Shown in pieces: positions 9,195-19,166 of a stretch of DNA of 64,000 bases (within the stretch, counting starts at the first letter, position 1; each line of letters starts with the position of its first letter). A program made the position numbers and the translations under genes. This DNA is from Pseudomonadota bacterium (GTDB lineage Bacteria > Pseudomonadota > Alphaproteobacteria > Sphingomonadales > Sphingomonadaceae). Below the pieces are notes generated by a model that worked only from the letters and a program-made list of their open reading frames with translations, had not been told where the DNA came from and ran no database searches. The stretch covers positions 124,001 to 188,000 of the forward strand of contig JAKPAG010000004.1 of NCBI GenBank assembly GCA_029779535.1. The letters run 5' to 3'.

Positions 9195-10455
9195 GGCCCT
9201 TGGCCGGGGCTGCGGTGTGGGCGCCGCGGACCGGCACGGCCGCGGGTTCCGCCAACAGCCGTTCGATGCTGTTGCGGACCAGGGTTTCCATGGCCGAAGC
9301 GCTGGCCAGGCCGCCGCGCACCAGGCACTTGGCATGCAGGACCTGCTTGAACGCCTCGTAAAGCTGGCTATCGGGTACTTCGGGATCGAGCCAGAAGCGA
9401 TCGAGGCCGGCCTGGTGGGTGACGCCGCGCACATCGTAGACCGCGTCGCCCAGCACCACCACCGGCAGCCCCACCTCCAGCGCCAGGGTGCCCGAAGTCG
9501 AATTGACGCAGACCATGCCGACGGCATGTTCGGCCAGGTCCTGCAATTCGCCCCCGTCGATGTGGAGGATGCGTTCCTCGATGTTGAGCCGCCGGGCGCG
9601 CTTGAACAGCCACCGCCGCCAGTTGCGAAAGCCGCTGTCGAGCGGATGTTCCTTGACCAGCAGCACGGTATCGGCCGGGGCGAAGCGGGCAAAGCTTTCC
9701 AGCACGTAATCGACCGCCACGCCCATCGATCCGAACGGGGAATGGGCGCGGATCTGGTAGTCGCCGGTCAGTTGAAGCGGAAACAGGAAGTACTTGCGCC
9801 CTGCGATCGCGGCGAGCGTTTCATCGGCCTGGCGCTCGCGCCGCCTGGCGCGCAGGAACTTGAAGGCCCAGCCGATCCCGTCCAGCGTGATCGAACCCTG
9901 GCGATGGCTGCGATAGAACGGGAAGCGCAGCTTGCCCGTGACCACGTGGTGGTAATGCCAGTAGCTGTCCCGCGCGCGGCGCTTGAAATCGGCGGTGATC
10001 GGCGGAAGCTTGGGCACGGGCGGCAGCCACCTGGCCGAGGCCAGGATCACTTCCGGGTCCCGCTCCATCGGGGAATGGCCGTTCACCCCGTCGCGTTCCA
10101 GCGTCATCCAGTCAGGCCGGATGTAGCCCTCCTCGAACACGTGCAGGTGGACCCCGCGCAGCTTGGCCATGCGCAGCGCGGCCTGGTGCATCGGTCGGCA
10201 ATCGCCGAACAGGACGATGTCGGTGATCCGGTGGGCGCGCAGGTAGCGGTCGACGAACATCGGCCAGTCGCGCATCCGCCCGCGATAATCGGTCCCGCCT
10301 TCGGGCCAATCATACAGATCCCCGCCCGACAGGTTGATCCGGTGCACGCCCACGCCGCGTTCGGCCAGGGCGGTGCCCAACTCGCGAAAGAAGGGGCCCG
10401 GCGGGCCTTGCAGGAACAGGAATTCGCGGCGCGGCGCGCCTGGCGGCATCATCAT
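9178..10455 (-). CDS. kpsS: Capsular polysaccharide export/Kdo transferase, KpsS type
   Basis: Cytoplasmic protein of 425 residues, KpsS/LipB family. KpsS adds the first beta-Kdo to lyso-phosphatidylglycerol, starting the poly-Kdo linker that anchors ABC-exported capsules. Family segments visible: FLFLQGPPGPFFRELG near the N-terminus, FGDCRPMHQAA, FEEGYIRPDWMT, FPLQLTGDYQIRAHS, LLVKEHPLDSG, and VCVNSTSGTLALEVGLPVV near the C-terminus. The ATG at 10455 overlaps the kpsC stop (ATGA), indicating coupled translation; ATG codons at 10452 and 10449 follow directly. Confidence 0.92.
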   Translation of the reverse strand: MMMPPGAPRREFLFLQGPPGPFFRELGTALAERGVGVHRINLSGGDLYDWPEGGTDYRGRMRDWPMFVDRYLRAHRITDIVLFGDCRPMHQAALRMAKLRGVHLHVFEEGYIRPDWMTLERDGVNGHSPMERDPEVILASARWLPPVPKLPPITADFKRRARDSYWHYHHVVTGKLRFPFYRSHRQGSITLDGIGWAFKFLRARRRERQADETLAAIAGRKYFLFPLQLTGDYQIRAHSPFGSMGVAVDYVLESFARFAPADTVLLVKEHPLDSGFRNWRRWLFKRARRLNIEERILHIDGGELQDLAEHAVGMVCVNSTSGTLALEVGLPVVVLGDAVYDVRGVTHQAGLDRFWLDPEVPDSQLYEAFKQVLHAKCLVRGGLASASAMETLVRNSIERLLAEPAAVPVRGAHTAAPAKGLMLKG

Positions 10456-12083
10456 CGCACACCCCGCAAGCGCCGCCAGAGCAGCTGTGCGCGGCCTTGC
10501 CATTCGCGCAGCCGGATCAGGGGCGAGGTGATCCGCGCCTCGCCCTCGGTCATGCGGCGCACCACCACTTCGGCCGGGCAGGGCAGGCGGGTGACCGGAT
10601 CGAGATAACGGGGGTAGAGCAGCAGCGTCGCCGCCACCAGTTCATCCAGGCTGCGCTGGCTGCTGCGGCGCGGCGGGATCGGCGCCAGGTCGCGGGTCAG
10701 GCCCCAGCCGGCATAGAAGGGCACGCCATGCGTCGTCACCGGCGTTCCCCTGAGCAGCGCTTCGAACCCGGCCAGCGAAGTGATGACGTGGAGCGCATCG
10801 ACCGAATCGATGAGCGGAATGATCGGGGCATCGCGTTGCACTTCATCAGCATAGCGCAAGGCGTCTGGTTCGGGGACATGGCCCTTGCGGTGACCGGCTT
10901 CAACATCTGGATGGGGTTTGTAGATGATCCAGGCATCGCCATCCAATGCCCGCGCCCGGGCAAGTAGTTCCAGATTGGATGTTCCTGCGCCGCCGCTGAG
11001 TACCGATCGGTCATCTTCGACTTGCCCCGTAACCAGAACCCGCCGCCGGTTTCCCGCCGGGCGGCTTACTGCGGTGCCACCATGCCCATACTTGCTGATC
11101 GCAGCCTTAACGAGCATTTGCCGAAGCGCCTCCGCCCGTCCACGAAGTTCATCCGGAATGTGATTTCTTTCCAAAATCGCTTCCAGGTCGCTGGGGCCGG
11201 CCGGATCGAAGTAAACCCCGGCGAAATCCGCGATCAGCGACAGCGGCGGGACGCAGTTGGCACCAAGGCCAACCGAACGGATGAAGCCGTCCTCCAGTTC
11301 GCCCAGGGCCAGGTTGCTGGCCGCCAGATCGGCCAGAACCGTGGGCGGCGTGCGGGATTTCCAGGCCAGCACGCGCGCGCCCGGGGCCAGGTCCGGGCAC
11401 GGTCGGCGCCGGTAGCGAACCGGGCCAGAGCCGTCCCACAGCATCGCATCGGCGGTAACCCGCTTCCACCGCGCCACGCCGAACACGGCGGCGATGCTGC
11501 GGTTGGCGTCAATCAGTCGGCGCCATTCGCCCAGCTGGGCGATGGCCGCCAGCGGGCCGATGGCTTCACCGCTGAACGGATCGCGGCAGGCCAGTGTGCC
11601 GATGGCGCTGCGCAGGACCTGGCTGAGCGAATCGGTGCTGCCGGCAAAGCGTCCGGCGCCGAACAGGCGCAGCGCCGCCCCTTCCAGCGCGGCGACCAGC
11701 GCCAGTTCGGCATTGGCATCGCACAGGATCAGAGCGGCTTGGTCTGCCAGCCACCACGGATCGCACGGCGCGTGCAGGGCGGGCAGCGCGGATTGCACCC
11801 CGCCGTCTTCCGGCACCAGGACGCAGGCGCGGGCCTGCTCGTCCGGCGTCAGCGCGGCGATCATTTCGGCAAGCTGCGCGGCATCGGCAGGGGCCAGCAG
11901 GATGTCGCGGCCGGATGGCAACGCGGGCTGTGCCGCCCAGAAGCTTCCTCCGACCCGTTCGCTGCGCAGCGCCGCCGCGACGCCATCCGCGTCGAACGCC
12001 GCGTCCCGGTCAGCCGTTACTTGCGCCAGCGGCGCGGCGCGGTGGCCGGGGAAGGGCGGAATGCGAAGGAAGGGCAGGGGCAA
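10452..12083 (-). CDS. kpsC: Capsular polysaccharide export/Kdo transferase, KpsC type, short form
   Basis: 543-residue KpsC/LipA-like protein; KpsC extends the poly-Kdo linker with alternating linkages and in E. coli is about 675 residues with two tandem Kdo-transferase domains. The C-terminal domain is well preserved: LGELEDGFIRSVGLG, CVPPLSL, LVTGQVEDDRSV, IYKPHPDVEAGHRKG, ITSLAGFEALLRGTPV, GVPFYAGWGLT. The N-terminal third (residues 1-220) is shorter and lacks a second copy of these motifs, so one catalytic domain may be degenerate. Start TTG 12083 lies eight bases after the kdsA stop; no ATG or GTG fits better. Confidence 0.88.
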   Translation of the reverse strand: MPLPFLRIPPFPGHRAAPLAQVTADRDAAFDADGVAAALRSERVGGSFWAAQPALPSGRDILLAPADAAQLAEMIAALTPDEQARACVLVPEDGGVQSALPALHAPCDPWWLADQAALILCDANAELALVAALEGAALRLFGAGRFAGSTDSLSQVLRSAIGTLACRDPFSGEAIGPLAAIAQLGEWRRLIDANRSIAAVFGVARWKRVTADAMLWDGSGPVRYRRRPCPDLAPGARVLAWKSRTPPTVLADLAASNLALGELEDGFIRSVGLGANCVPPLSLIADFAGVYFDPAGPSDLEAILERNHIPDELRGRAEALRQMLVKAAISKYGHGGTAVSRPAGNRRRVLVTGQVEDDRSVLSGGAGTSNLELLARARALDGDAWIIYKPHPDVEAGHRKGHVPEPDALRYADEVQRDAPIIPLIDSVDALHVITSLAGFEALLRGTPVTTHGVPFYAGWGLTRDLAPIPPRRSSQRSLDELVAATLLLYPRYLDPVTRLPCPAEVVVRRMTEGEARITSPLIRLREWQGRAQLLWRRLRGVR

Positions 12084-12091
12084 GATGCCGG

Positions 12092-12916
12092 TCAGCCCTT
12101 GACCGCGGCATCGACGGCCTTGAGCTGCGCCAGGAAGGGTTCAAGCTCGGCCAGCGGCAGGGCGCTCGGGCCGTCGCACAGCGCCTTGGCCGGATCGGGG
12201 TGCGCTTCGAGGAACAGCCCGGCGATGCCCACGGCGATCCCGGCCCGCGCCAGGGCGGCGGCCTGCGGCCCGCGCCCATCCGCGCTGTCGGCCCGCCCGC
12301 CGGGTTTCTGCAGGGCATGGGTGACGTCAAACACCACCGGTGCCAGCGGCTTCATCAGGTCCATTCCCAGCATGTCGACCACCAGGTTGTTGTAGCCGAA
12401 ACTGGTGCCCCGCTCGCACAGCAGCACGCGCTCGTTCCCGGCCTCGCGGCACTTGTTCAGGATATGGCGCATCTCCTCCGGCGCCAGGAACTGCGGCTTC
12501 TTGACGTTGATCACCGCGCCGGTGTGGGCCATGGCCGTGACCAGGTCGGTCTGCCGGGCGAGGAACGCGGGCAGCTGGATGATGTCGGCCACTTCGGCCG
12601 CGGGGGCGGCCTGGTGCGGCTCGTGCACGTCGGTCAGCACTGCCAGGCCGAAGCGCTGCTTGATCTCGGCCAGCATGTCGAGGCCGCGGTTCAGACCCGG
12701 CCCGCGAAACGAATGGATCGACGAGCGGTTGGCCTTGTCGAAGCTGGCCTTGAAGACATAGGGAATGCCCAGCCGCGTCGTGACGTCGACGAAGTGTGAC
12801 GCCACCTCGTGCATCAGCTCGGCGCTTTCCATCACGTTTATGCCGCCGATCAGCACGAAAGGGGCGTCGTTGGCGAAAGTGATCCCGTTGGGAAGCGTGA
12901 TGCGAGGGCCGGTCAT
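12092..12916 (-). CDS. kdsA: 3-deoxy-8-phosphooctulonate synthase
   Basis: Condenses phosphoenolpyruvate with arabinose-5-phosphate to Kdo-8-phosphate. The 274-residue TIM-barrel protein carries family segments [46 protein letters not shown] and [14 protein letters not shown]. The neighbours kdsB and kdsD complete the route to CMP-Kdo, missing only the Kdo-8-P phosphatase. Downstream kpsC/kpsS use CMP-Kdo, so this copy probably feeds the capsule linker, though lipopolysaccharide may also draw on it. Confidence 0.96.
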   Translation of the reverse strand: MTGPRITLPNGITFANDAPFVLIGGINVMESAELMHEVASHFVDVTTRLGIPYVFKASFDKANRSSIHSFRGPGLNRGLDMLAEIKQRFGLAVLTDVHEPHQAAPAAEVADIIQLPAFLARQTDLVTAMAHTGAVINVKKPQFLAPEEMRHILNKCREAGNERVLLCERGTSFGYNNLVVDMLGMDLMKPLAPVVFDVTHALQKPGGRADSADGRGPQAAALARAGIAVGIAGLFLEAHPDPAKALCDGPSALPLAELEPFLAQLKAVDAAVKG

Positions 12917-12925
12917 GCCGTCCCC

Positions 12926-13729
12926 TTACCGGATCCCGCGTTCGCGCAAAATGGCTTCGATCGCGGGGACATCCTCGGGGTTGTTGAGCTCGATGCAATC
13001 CCAGCCGATCGGATCGAACGGGACCACCCGGATGCGCCGCCCGGTTTCAAGGAAGCGCAGCTGCTCCAGCCCTTCCAGTTCCTCGAGCGGGCTGGGCGGC
13101 GTGGCGGCATAGTCAGCCAGTGCGGCCGGGCGATAGGCATAGACGCCAAGGTGCAGGTGGACATGGGCATGGGCATCGGCCCGGTCCGGCGCGACATGGG
13201 GGATGACCCGCTTCGAGAAATAGAGCGCGGTGTGATGGGCGTTGAACACCACAGTCGTGCCGCCGACGCGGCCCGCCGCCTGGTCGGTCACCAGGTGGCG
13301 GTAAAGGCTGTCCGAACAGCGCACCGCCGGGGTGGCCATCGCCGCGTCCGGGTCTGCGGCCAGCGCCCTGACCAGGTCGGCGACCACGAAATCGGGAGTC
13401 AGCGGAGCATCGCCCTGCAGGTTGACCACGATCGGAGCAACATCGCCCAGCACGTCCAGCGCCGCAGCGCAGCGTTCGGTGCCGTTGCGGCAGCTCTCGG
13501 GGGTCATCACCACCTGCCCGCCAAAGTCCCGCACGGCATCGGCAATGCGCTGATCGTCGGTGGCCACCCAGACCCGGTCGGCCGAGGCCACACCAACAGC
13601 GGCCTCCCAGCTGCGCCGGATCAGGCTGCGCGGCTGGCCGTCAACGCCGCGCAGGGCCGCCAGCGGCTTGCCGGGATAGCGCGTCGAGGCATAGCGCGCC
13701 GGGATCAGGATCGCGAAATCGGCGGTCAT
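12926..13729 (-). CDS. kdsB: 3-deoxy-manno-octulosonate cytidylyltransferase
   Basis: Activates Kdo with CTP to CMP-Kdo. The 267-residue protein begins with IPARYASTRYPGKPLA, the CTP-binding signature of the CMP-sugar synthetases, and continues with ATDDQRIADAV, VVNLQGDAPL and IGWDCIELNNPEDV. Lies nine bases upstream of kdsA and eight bases downstream of kdsD on the minus strand, a compact operon for the capsule linker donor. Confidence 0.96.
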   Translation of the reverse strand: MTADFAILIPARYASTRYPGKPLAALRGVDGQPRSLIRRSWEAAVGVASADRVWVATDDQRIADAVRDFGGQVVMTPESCRNGTERCAAALDVLGDVAPIVVNLQGDAPLTPDFVVADLVRALAADPDAAMATPAVRCSDSLYRHLVTDQAAGRVGGTTVVFNAHHTALYFSKRVIPHVAPDRADAHAHVHLHLGVYAYRPAALADYAATPPSPLEELEGLEQLRFLETGRRIRVVPFDPIGWDCIELNNPEDVPAIEAILRERGIR

Positions 13730-13737
13730 GCCCGGCG

Positions 13738-14739
13738 TCAGTTGAGGCCGTGGCGCAGCAGGTCGTGGATGTGGATGATCCCCAGCGGCACTTGCGGCCC
13801 GGCGGTGGGATCTTCAACCACGAAGGCGGCGGTGATCTGGTTGTCATTGAGGAACACCAGCGCTTCGCCCGCTGGCATGTCGGCCGGGATGACCTTGGGC
13901 GCCTGGGTCATGACTTCGTGCGCGAAAGCGGTGGCCAGCACGCCGAACCGGCGCCGCAGGTCGCCATCGGTGATGATCCCGACCAGCGCTCCGACATTGT
14001 CGATCACCCCCGCAAGGCCGAAGCAGCCCGAAGTCATCACCGAAATCGCCTCGGGCATGCCGGCGTCGCGGTGGACCAGGGGCAGGCGATCTGCGCTGTG
14101 CATGATGTCGCTCACCGGCGTCAGTGCCAGCCCGATCGACCCGGCCGGATGAAGGCTGCGCAAGTGGCTCTTGGAAATCCCGCGCATGTCCATCACCGTC
14201 ATTGCCAGCGCATCACCCAGCGCCAGCTGCATCGTGGTCGACGTGGTCGGTGCGATGTTGACCGAGCAGGCTTCCCGGACATTGGGCAGCAGGATCGGAA
14301 TATCGGCCAGTTCGATGACCAGCGAATGCTTGCGCGATGCGGCGCCGATCACCGGAATTCCGGTGCGGCGCGCATAGTTGACGATCGCCTTGAGTTCCGA
14401 CGTGTTGCCAGAGTTGGACAGCACCAGCAGCACGTCGCCGCGCGCCAGCATGCCAAGGTCACCATGACCGGCTTCGCTGGGGTGGACATAGATTGCCGGA
14501 GTGCCAGTCGCCGCGAAAGTGGCGGCAACCTTGCGGGCAACGTGGCCGGACTTGCCCATGCCCGTGATTACCAATTGACGAGACATTCCAATGATCGCCA
14601 GGCATGCCTTTACGAAGCCGTGACCAAGCGAGTTCTCAAGACTACACAGCGCTTCGGCCTCCAGCCGGATCACTGCCTTCCCACGCTCGATAATACTATC
14701 GTTTGTCGAAGAATTTTCTGTCAGATACTTGTCCAGCAC
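13738..14739 (-). CDS. kdsD: Arabinose-5-phosphate isomerase (KdsD/KpsF)
   Basis: Interconverts ribulose-5-phosphate and arabinose-5-phosphate, the entry to Kdo synthesis. An N-terminal SIS domain (TGMGKSGHVARKVAATF, SNSGNTSELKAI, SEAGHGDLGML) is followed by two CBS domains (about residues 205-330; VSDIMHSADRLPLV, GIITDGDLRRRFG). The GTG at 14739 gives 333 residues, the family length, with GAAAGG-like purines about 11 bases upstream; TTG 14799 would add 20 residues without homology. First gene of the kdsDBA-kpsCS unit. The 5' end is noticeably AT-richer than the surroundings. Confidence 0.93.
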   Translation of the reverse strand: MLDKYLTENSSTNDSIIERGKAVIRLEAEALCSLENSLGHGFVKACLAIIGMSRQLVITGMGKSGHVARKVAATFAATGTPAIYVHPSEAGHGDLGMLARGDVLLVLSNSGNTSELKAIVNYARRTGIPVIGAASRKHSLVIELADIPILLPNVREACSVNIAPTTSTTMQLALGDALAMTVMDMRGISKSHLRSLHPAGSIGLALTPVSDIMHSADRLPLVHRDAGMPEAISVMTSGCFGLAGVIDNVGALVGIITDGDLRRRFGVLATAFAHEVMTQAPKVIPADMPAGEALVFLNDNQITAAFVVEDPTAGPQVPLGIIHIHDLLRHGLN

Positions 14740-14919
14740 AGGGTCTTTTCGCCTTTCACGCTGAAAAATTGGCGGAACGAAAATTTCGACTAATAACAAG
14801 TTAGCATCGGTAACAACCTCGCCGCAACAGGATAAGCCGATGGTGATAATATTCCGCTATTGCAGGCTTTGGCCGGCCTGGCTTCGGAACCCTGTCGGCG
14901 CCCGGGCAGGGGTCGTTCG
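14740..14919 (-). promoter_or_regulatory. AT-rich leader upstream of kdsD
   Basis: This 180-base gap separates the DUF5672 gene from kdsD on the same strand and is clearly AT-richer than the neighbouring genes (for example around 14690-14820). That composition, at the head of a tight five-gene unit, suggests a promoter for kdsDBA-kpsCS. No confident -35/-10 pair was assigned. Confidence 0.4.
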
Positions 14920-15708
14920 CTAGCACCGCGTTCGCCCCAACCGTCTCGCGACTTGCCAGGCAAGGTCCACGCGGCCCCGCTTCAGCGCCCAGCGCAGCAA
15001 GTCCCAATGCTCGTTGCGAGCCACCAGCTCCGGCTCCAGTGTCTTCAGGATCCGGGCCATCCGCGCCGCGCCGATGACATTGACCAGGTTGAACACCCCA
15101 TGGAAGCCGAATTCCTGACCGGACGGGGCGGTGCGTTCGAATGCGAAGCGGCTGGCCAGATCCGGCGGCGCGAACCGCATGCCATATTGCGCCTCGAGCA
15201 GCGGGCGCGCGGTCCGACAGATCCAGGTGTCCTCGGTCTCTCGAGTATCGCAAGCCAGCTCGGTGCAAGCCTGCATCAGGCGCAGCGAACGCAGAGAGAA
15301 GCCGCCGTTGCCGACCACGTGGTCATCCTGGAAATGGGGCCAGGGCGCGCCGATGTAATCGTAGTCCAGGAACTGCGCTGACCATGCTGACGGATTGAGG
15401 ACAAAGCCGTCCCACTGCACGCAGAGCAGATGGCTTGTCGCGATGTGCCGATGCAGTTCATGCAGCAGGAAATGCGAATAGGCGCCGCGGGACCGCAGGG
15501 CCGGAATCTTGCGCCACTGGATTGGATCGGTTGGCGTCATGGGCGGCTCGACGTCGCTGAAAAACAGCACCGCGCCAAATCTGATCTGGTCGGTGCAGCG
15601 CCGGATCGCCTCAAGCGTGGGGCCGATTGCCATGCTGGTCACGGCCACCAGCGACACCTGCGGCAAAGCCAGTCGAGGATCGCTGTCCAGCGCAGCGGGC
15701 CGGGTCAT
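14920..15708 (-). CDS. DUF5672 family protein, probable glycosyltransferase
   Basis: 262-residue protein of the DUF5672 type, found in sugar-polymer loci and thought to be GT-A-like. Typical segments: LCVQWDGFVLNPSAW, FLDYDYIGAPWPHF, VGNGGFSLRS, and FGFHGVFNL. The WDGF and GNGGFS motifs correspond to donor and acceptor loops in related transferases, but the activity is unproven. The ATG at 15708 overlaps the stop of the upstream glycosyltransferase (ATGA); GTG/ATG choices up to 15723 would add five residues. Confidence 0.78.
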   Translation of the reverse strand: MTRPAALDSDPRLALPQVSLVAVTSMAIGPTLEAIRRCTDQIRFGAVLFFSDVEPPMTPTDPIQWRKIPALRSRGAYSHFLLHELHRHIATSHLLCVQWDGFVLNPSAWSAQFLDYDYIGAPWPHFQDDHVVGNGGFSLRSLRLMQACTELACDTRETEDTWICRTARPLLEAQYGMRFAPPDLASRFAFERTAPSGQEFGFHGVFNLVNVIGAARMARILKTLEPELVARNEHWDLLRWALKRGRVDLAWQVARRLGRTRC

Positions 15709-17360
15709 ATCTGCAGCAGGCATCGTTCGGAAACCCGGGAAAAGAGGGGGCTATGCCATGGGTCCTGACAGGTTTGCGTTTGCCAGCGTTGCTGCAACTG
15801 CTGCAACTCGCGCGCAAACCGTGCCTGCTTTTCCGGGCTGTCATCCTGCCCGCGCGACTTCGATTCGTGGTGAATCAGCCGCACTTCGGCAATGAAGAGG
15901 TTGCGCAGTCCGATCGCATCCAGCCTGAGGCACAGATCCACATCATTGAACGCCACGGGAAAGGCATCTTCGTCAAATTCTCCGGCGGCAATGAACCGGT
16001 CCTTCCTGACGACCAGGCATGCCGCGGTCACGGCCGATACCCGGCGCGTGGCGATATATCGGTGAGCCTCGGTTCCGGTATCGGGCATGGTTCCCTTCTG
16101 GATATGCCCGGCCGCACCGCCAATCCCGATTGCGACGCCGGCGTGCTGGATCGATCCGTCCGGGTAGAGCAGCATGGCCCCGACCGCGCCGACATCGGGC
16201 CGCAGCGCGTGGCGAACCAGGTTTGACAGCCACTGCCCGTCCAATGGTTCGACATCATTGTTGAGGAAGCACAGCACCGCGCCGCTGGCAATGCGCACCG
16301 CTGCGTTGTTGAGGTGCGAGAAATTGAACGGGCCGGGCATTCGCAGGACCCGCGTGCCTGGCCGTTCGGCCTGATCGGCCAGTATTCGCAAGGCCTCGGG
16401 ATCGGTTGAGCCGTTGTCGATCAGGATGAGCTCAATCGGGCCAAGGTACTCGAGCAGCGCCAGCCCGCGCAGGCAGGTCGATAGGTGGTGGGGGAGGTCT
16501 TTAGTCGGAATGATGATCGATACCGTCGGCCAGACTGCGGGATCGGGCTCTGCTCGGCTCAGAGGCGGTTCGGCAGGCGCCGTACGGTGGGTCAGGATCA
16601 GCGGCACGTGCAGGGCGCCTTCGCTTGCCACTAGGAAGCACAGCTGTTCCAGCTTTGCTGCCGGGCAAAGGGCGGGATTGTCCGCAATCCAGCGATCCCA
16701 GACCCCTAGAACGGCCTTCGCATCGAGCAGGGACGCGCCCAGCAGGCCATGATGGGACTGGAACAGCAGCGGATCCCAATCTGGCTTGGCCCAGGCGTCG
16801 TCACGCTGGCCCGCATGCCGTCGGTCTTCGTCCCAGTAACATGCCGCCTTGCCGGGGGGCAGGCGCTCGGCAACGGCGCCAAGGCCTAGTGCGACAAGAT
16901 CTCCGGCGACAATCGGTAGGAGCCGGGCTTGGTCAGTCCCGAGCAGCGCTTGCTTTAGTGCGTTCCAGTCAGTCGGCTCCTGCGTGATGGAGATGATCCG
17001 CGTGGCCGGCCCCAGCGCGGCGCGGATGGAAGCGCTCGTCTGCGCGGCGGCATCGCCTAGCGCCGCATCGGCAATGATTGCGACGATCGGATCGGCGCGC
17101 GGTGCGGGGGCCGGATTGCTTGCAATCCAGCGGGCCACCCTGGCAGGTTCGGCCCGGGCGATCCAGCGGGCGTAATAATCCGGATTGTCCGCCGCGATGG
17201 CGCATAGCCGATTCCAGCCGCGCACGCGCTTGCCGGTGGCGAACACGAACAAGGCCGCCAGCGCACTTCCGGGCGCCGCGCCCAATGCCAGCCACAGGAC
17301 AACACCAAACCGCTTCGAAAAAGGGCCGGGACGTGACGAAAGATGGTCCGGTTCAGTCAA
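15705..17360 (-). CDS. Glycosyltransferase, GT2 family
   Basis: 551-residue protein. The C-terminal half (from about residue 250) is a GT-A domain: VSIIIPTKDLPHHLSTCL, LILIDNGSTDPEAL, CFLNNDVEPLDGQWL (metal-binding acidic motif), then AFNDVDLCLRLDAIGLRN. This layout resembles O-antigen and rhamnan-type GT2 enzymes, including the HHESKSRGQD-like tail. The first 245 residues hold a hydrophobic stretch near residues 20-45 and no recognised domain. TTG 17360 is the only start available, preceded by a G-rich AGGGTGGGGG. It directly follows rmlA, so rhamnose transfer is a reasonable guess. Confidence 0.85.
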   Translation of the reverse strand: MTEPDHLSSRPGPFSKRFGVVLWLALGAAPGSALAALFVFATGKRVRGWNRLCAIAADNPDYYARWIARAEPARVARWIASNPAPAPRADPIVAIIADAALGDAAAQTSASIRAALGPATRIISITQEPTDWNALKQALLGTDQARLLPIVAGDLVALGLGAVAERLPPGKAACYWDEDRRHAGQRDDAWAKPDWDPLLFQSHHGLLGASLLDAKAVLGVWDRWIADNPALCPAAKLEQLCFLVASEGALHVPLILTHRTAPAEPPLSRAEPDPAVWPTVSIIIPTKDLPHHLSTCLRGLALLEYLGPIELILIDNGSTDPEALRILADQAERPGTRVLRMPGPFNFSHLNNAAVRIASGAVLCFLNNDVEPLDGQWLSNLVRHALRPDVGAVGAMLLYPDGSIQHAGVAIGIGGAAGHIQKGTMPDTGTEAHRYIATRRVSAVTAACLVVRKDRFIAAGEFDEDAFPVAFNDVDLCLRLDAIGLRNLFIAEVRLIHHESKSRGQDDSPEKQARFARELQQLQQRWQTQTCQDPWHSPLFSRVSERCLLQI

Positions 17361-17378
17361 GCGCCCCCACCCTGGCGA

Positions 17379-18257
17379 TCAGTGCCCCGCACCCGAGGCG
17401 GCAAGCTCCCGCAGATATGCCGCATAGTCCGACTTGCCGAGCGAGTCGATCAGCTTGCCCAGCTGTGCTTCGTCGATGAAGCCGTGGCGAAAGGCGATTT
17501 CCTCGGGGCAGGCAATCTTGAAGCCCTGGCGCTTTTCCAGGGTCCGGACGAATTCGGCTGCTTCGAGCAGGCTGTCCGGTGTGCCCGTGTCGAGCCAGGC
17601 ATAACCTCGGCCCATGATCTCGACCGAAAGCTGGCCCCGTTCCAGGTAGATCCGGTTGACATCGGTGATCTCAAGCTCGCCGCGCGGAGAAGGCTTGAGG
17701 TTCGCCGCAATATCGACGACCTGTTCATCGTAGAAATACAGCCCGGTGACCGCCCAGTTCGATTTCGGATTGGCCGGCTTTTCCTCGATGCTCAGCGCAG
17801 TCATCGACTGGTCGAATTCAACCACGCCGTAACGATGCGGATCGTTGACGTGATAGGCAAAGACTGATGCGCCGGACTTGCGGTCCGAAGCGCTGGCGAG
17901 CAACTCGGGCAGGCCGTGGCCATGGTAAATATTGTCGCCAAGGACCAGCACCGACGGGCCGCCCGCGACGAAGTCCGCGCCGATGATGTATGCCTGTGCC
18001 AGGCCGTCGGGACTTTCCTGGACCGCGTAGTCTATGTTGAGCCCCCATCTGGAACCATCGCCCAGCAAAGCCTGGAACGACGGGGTGTCGCGCGGGGTAG
18101 AGATCAGCAGGATGTCCCGAATGCCGGACAACATCAGCGTCGACAGCGGATAGTAGATCATCGGCTTGTCGTAGACCGGCATCAACTGCTTCGAGGTGGC
18201 CAGTGTCATGGGATAGAGCCGCGAGCCGCTTCCCCCTGCAAGAATGATTCCCTTCAT
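17379..18257 (-). CDS. rmlA: Glucose-1-phosphate thymidylyltransferase
   Basis: First step of the dTDP-L-rhamnose pathway: glucose-1-phosphate plus dTTP to dTDP-glucose. The 292-residue protein starts with [19 protein letters not shown], the nucleotide-binding signature, and has [26 protein letters not shown] and [20 protein letters not shown]. Length and motifs match RmlA/RfbA. The product also feeds 4-amino-4,6-dideoxyglucose if the plus-strand aminotransferase at 26037 is VioA-like. Confidence 0.96.
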   Translation of the reverse strand: MKGIILAGGSGSRLYPMTLATSKQLMPVYDKPMIYYPLSTLMLSGIRDILLISTPRDTPSFQALLGDGSRWGLNIDYAVQESPDGLAQAYIIGADFVAGGPSVLVLGDNIYHGHGLPELLASASDRKSGASVFAYHVNDPHRYGVVEFDQSMTALSIEEKPANPKSNWAVTGLYFYDEQVVDIAANLKPSPRGELEITDVNRIYLERGQLSVEIMGRGYAWLDTGTPDSLLEAAEFVRTLEKRQGFKIACPEEIAFRHGFIDEAQLGKLIDSLGKSDYAAYLRELAASGAGH

Positions 18258-18275
18258 ATCGGGTAGTCCTCCAGA

Positions 18276-19166
18276 TTAAGGCGTCGGGGCGAGCAGCCGC
18301 GCCACGACCGGTCCGATCGCGCTGCGCCAGTCCTGCAAGGCGACGCCGTGGACCCTTGCCAGCTTGTCGCAATTCAGACGGGAATTGGCCGGGCGGCTGG
18401 CCGGGGTGGGATATTGGGCGGTCGCGATCGGCTGCACCCGGGCACTTGGCCCGCCAAGCCTGGCCGAATGCGCAAAGATTTCCTGCGCGAAGCCGGCCCA
18501 GCTGGTTTCACCCGCGGCGGTCATGTGAAACACTCCCCGCAATTCCGCCGAGGCATCGGCCACGAGCCGTTCCGCCACCGACATCACGCCATCGGCAATA
18601 TCGAGCGCACTGGTGGGATTGCCAATCTGGTCCGCCACCACGCCCAGTTCCTCACGCTCGCCAGCCAGCCGCAGCATGGTCTTGACGAAATTGGCCCCGA
18701 ACGGGCTGTAGACCCAGGACGTGCGCAGGATCGCGCTGCCAGCCGGGTGCGCCGCCAGAACCGCTTCCTCGCCCGCAAGTTTCGATGCGCCGTAGACGCC
18801 CAGCGGATGGGGCGGGTCGGTCTCCACGTAGGGTGCCGCCTTGGTGCCATCGAACACGTAGTCGGTCGAAAGGTGGACCAGCGGCAGGCCCAGTTCGGCT
18901 GCGGCCTGCGCCAGTGCGCCCGGACCCGCCGCGTTGACCGCAAAGGCCAGGTCGGGTTCTGCTTCCGCCTTGTCGACAGCGGTATAGGCGGCCGCGGAAA
19001 TGACCGCCTGAGCGCCGCTGGCGGCCAGTAGCGGGGCAATCGTCTCGATCTGCGCCAGATCGAATTCGGGCCGGGCAAGCGGCACGATCTCGTGACCTCG
19101 GGAGCCGGCGCGCTCGATCAGTGCAGTGACAACCTGCCCCTTGCCACCGGTAACCGCCAGTCTCAC
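18276..19166 (-). CDS. rmlD: dTDP-4-dehydrorhamnose reductase
   Basis: Last step to dTDP-L-rhamnose, reducing the 4-keto group with NAD(P)H. The 296-residue SDR has the N-terminal TGGKGQVV nucleotide loop, [15 protein letters not shown], and catalytic [12 protein letters not shown] 19166 overlaps the rmlB stop (GTGA) and places the glycine-rich loop at residue 6, as expected; a longer frame from 19241 is rmlB shadow. Confidence 0.95.
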   Translation of the reverse strand: MRLAVTGGKGQVVTALIERAGSRGHEIVPLARPEFDLAQIETIAPLLAASGAQAVISAAAYTAVDKAEAEPDLAFAVNAAGPGALAQAAAELGLPLVHLSTDYVFDGTKAAPYVETDPPHPLGVYGASKLAGEEAVLAAHPAGSAILRTSWVYSPFGANFVKTMLRLAGEREELGVVADQIGNPTSALDIADGVMSVAERLVADASAELRGVFHMTAAGETSWAGFAQEIFAHSARLGGPSARVQPIATAQYPTPASRPANSRLNCDKLARVHGVALQDWRSAIGPVVARLLAPTP

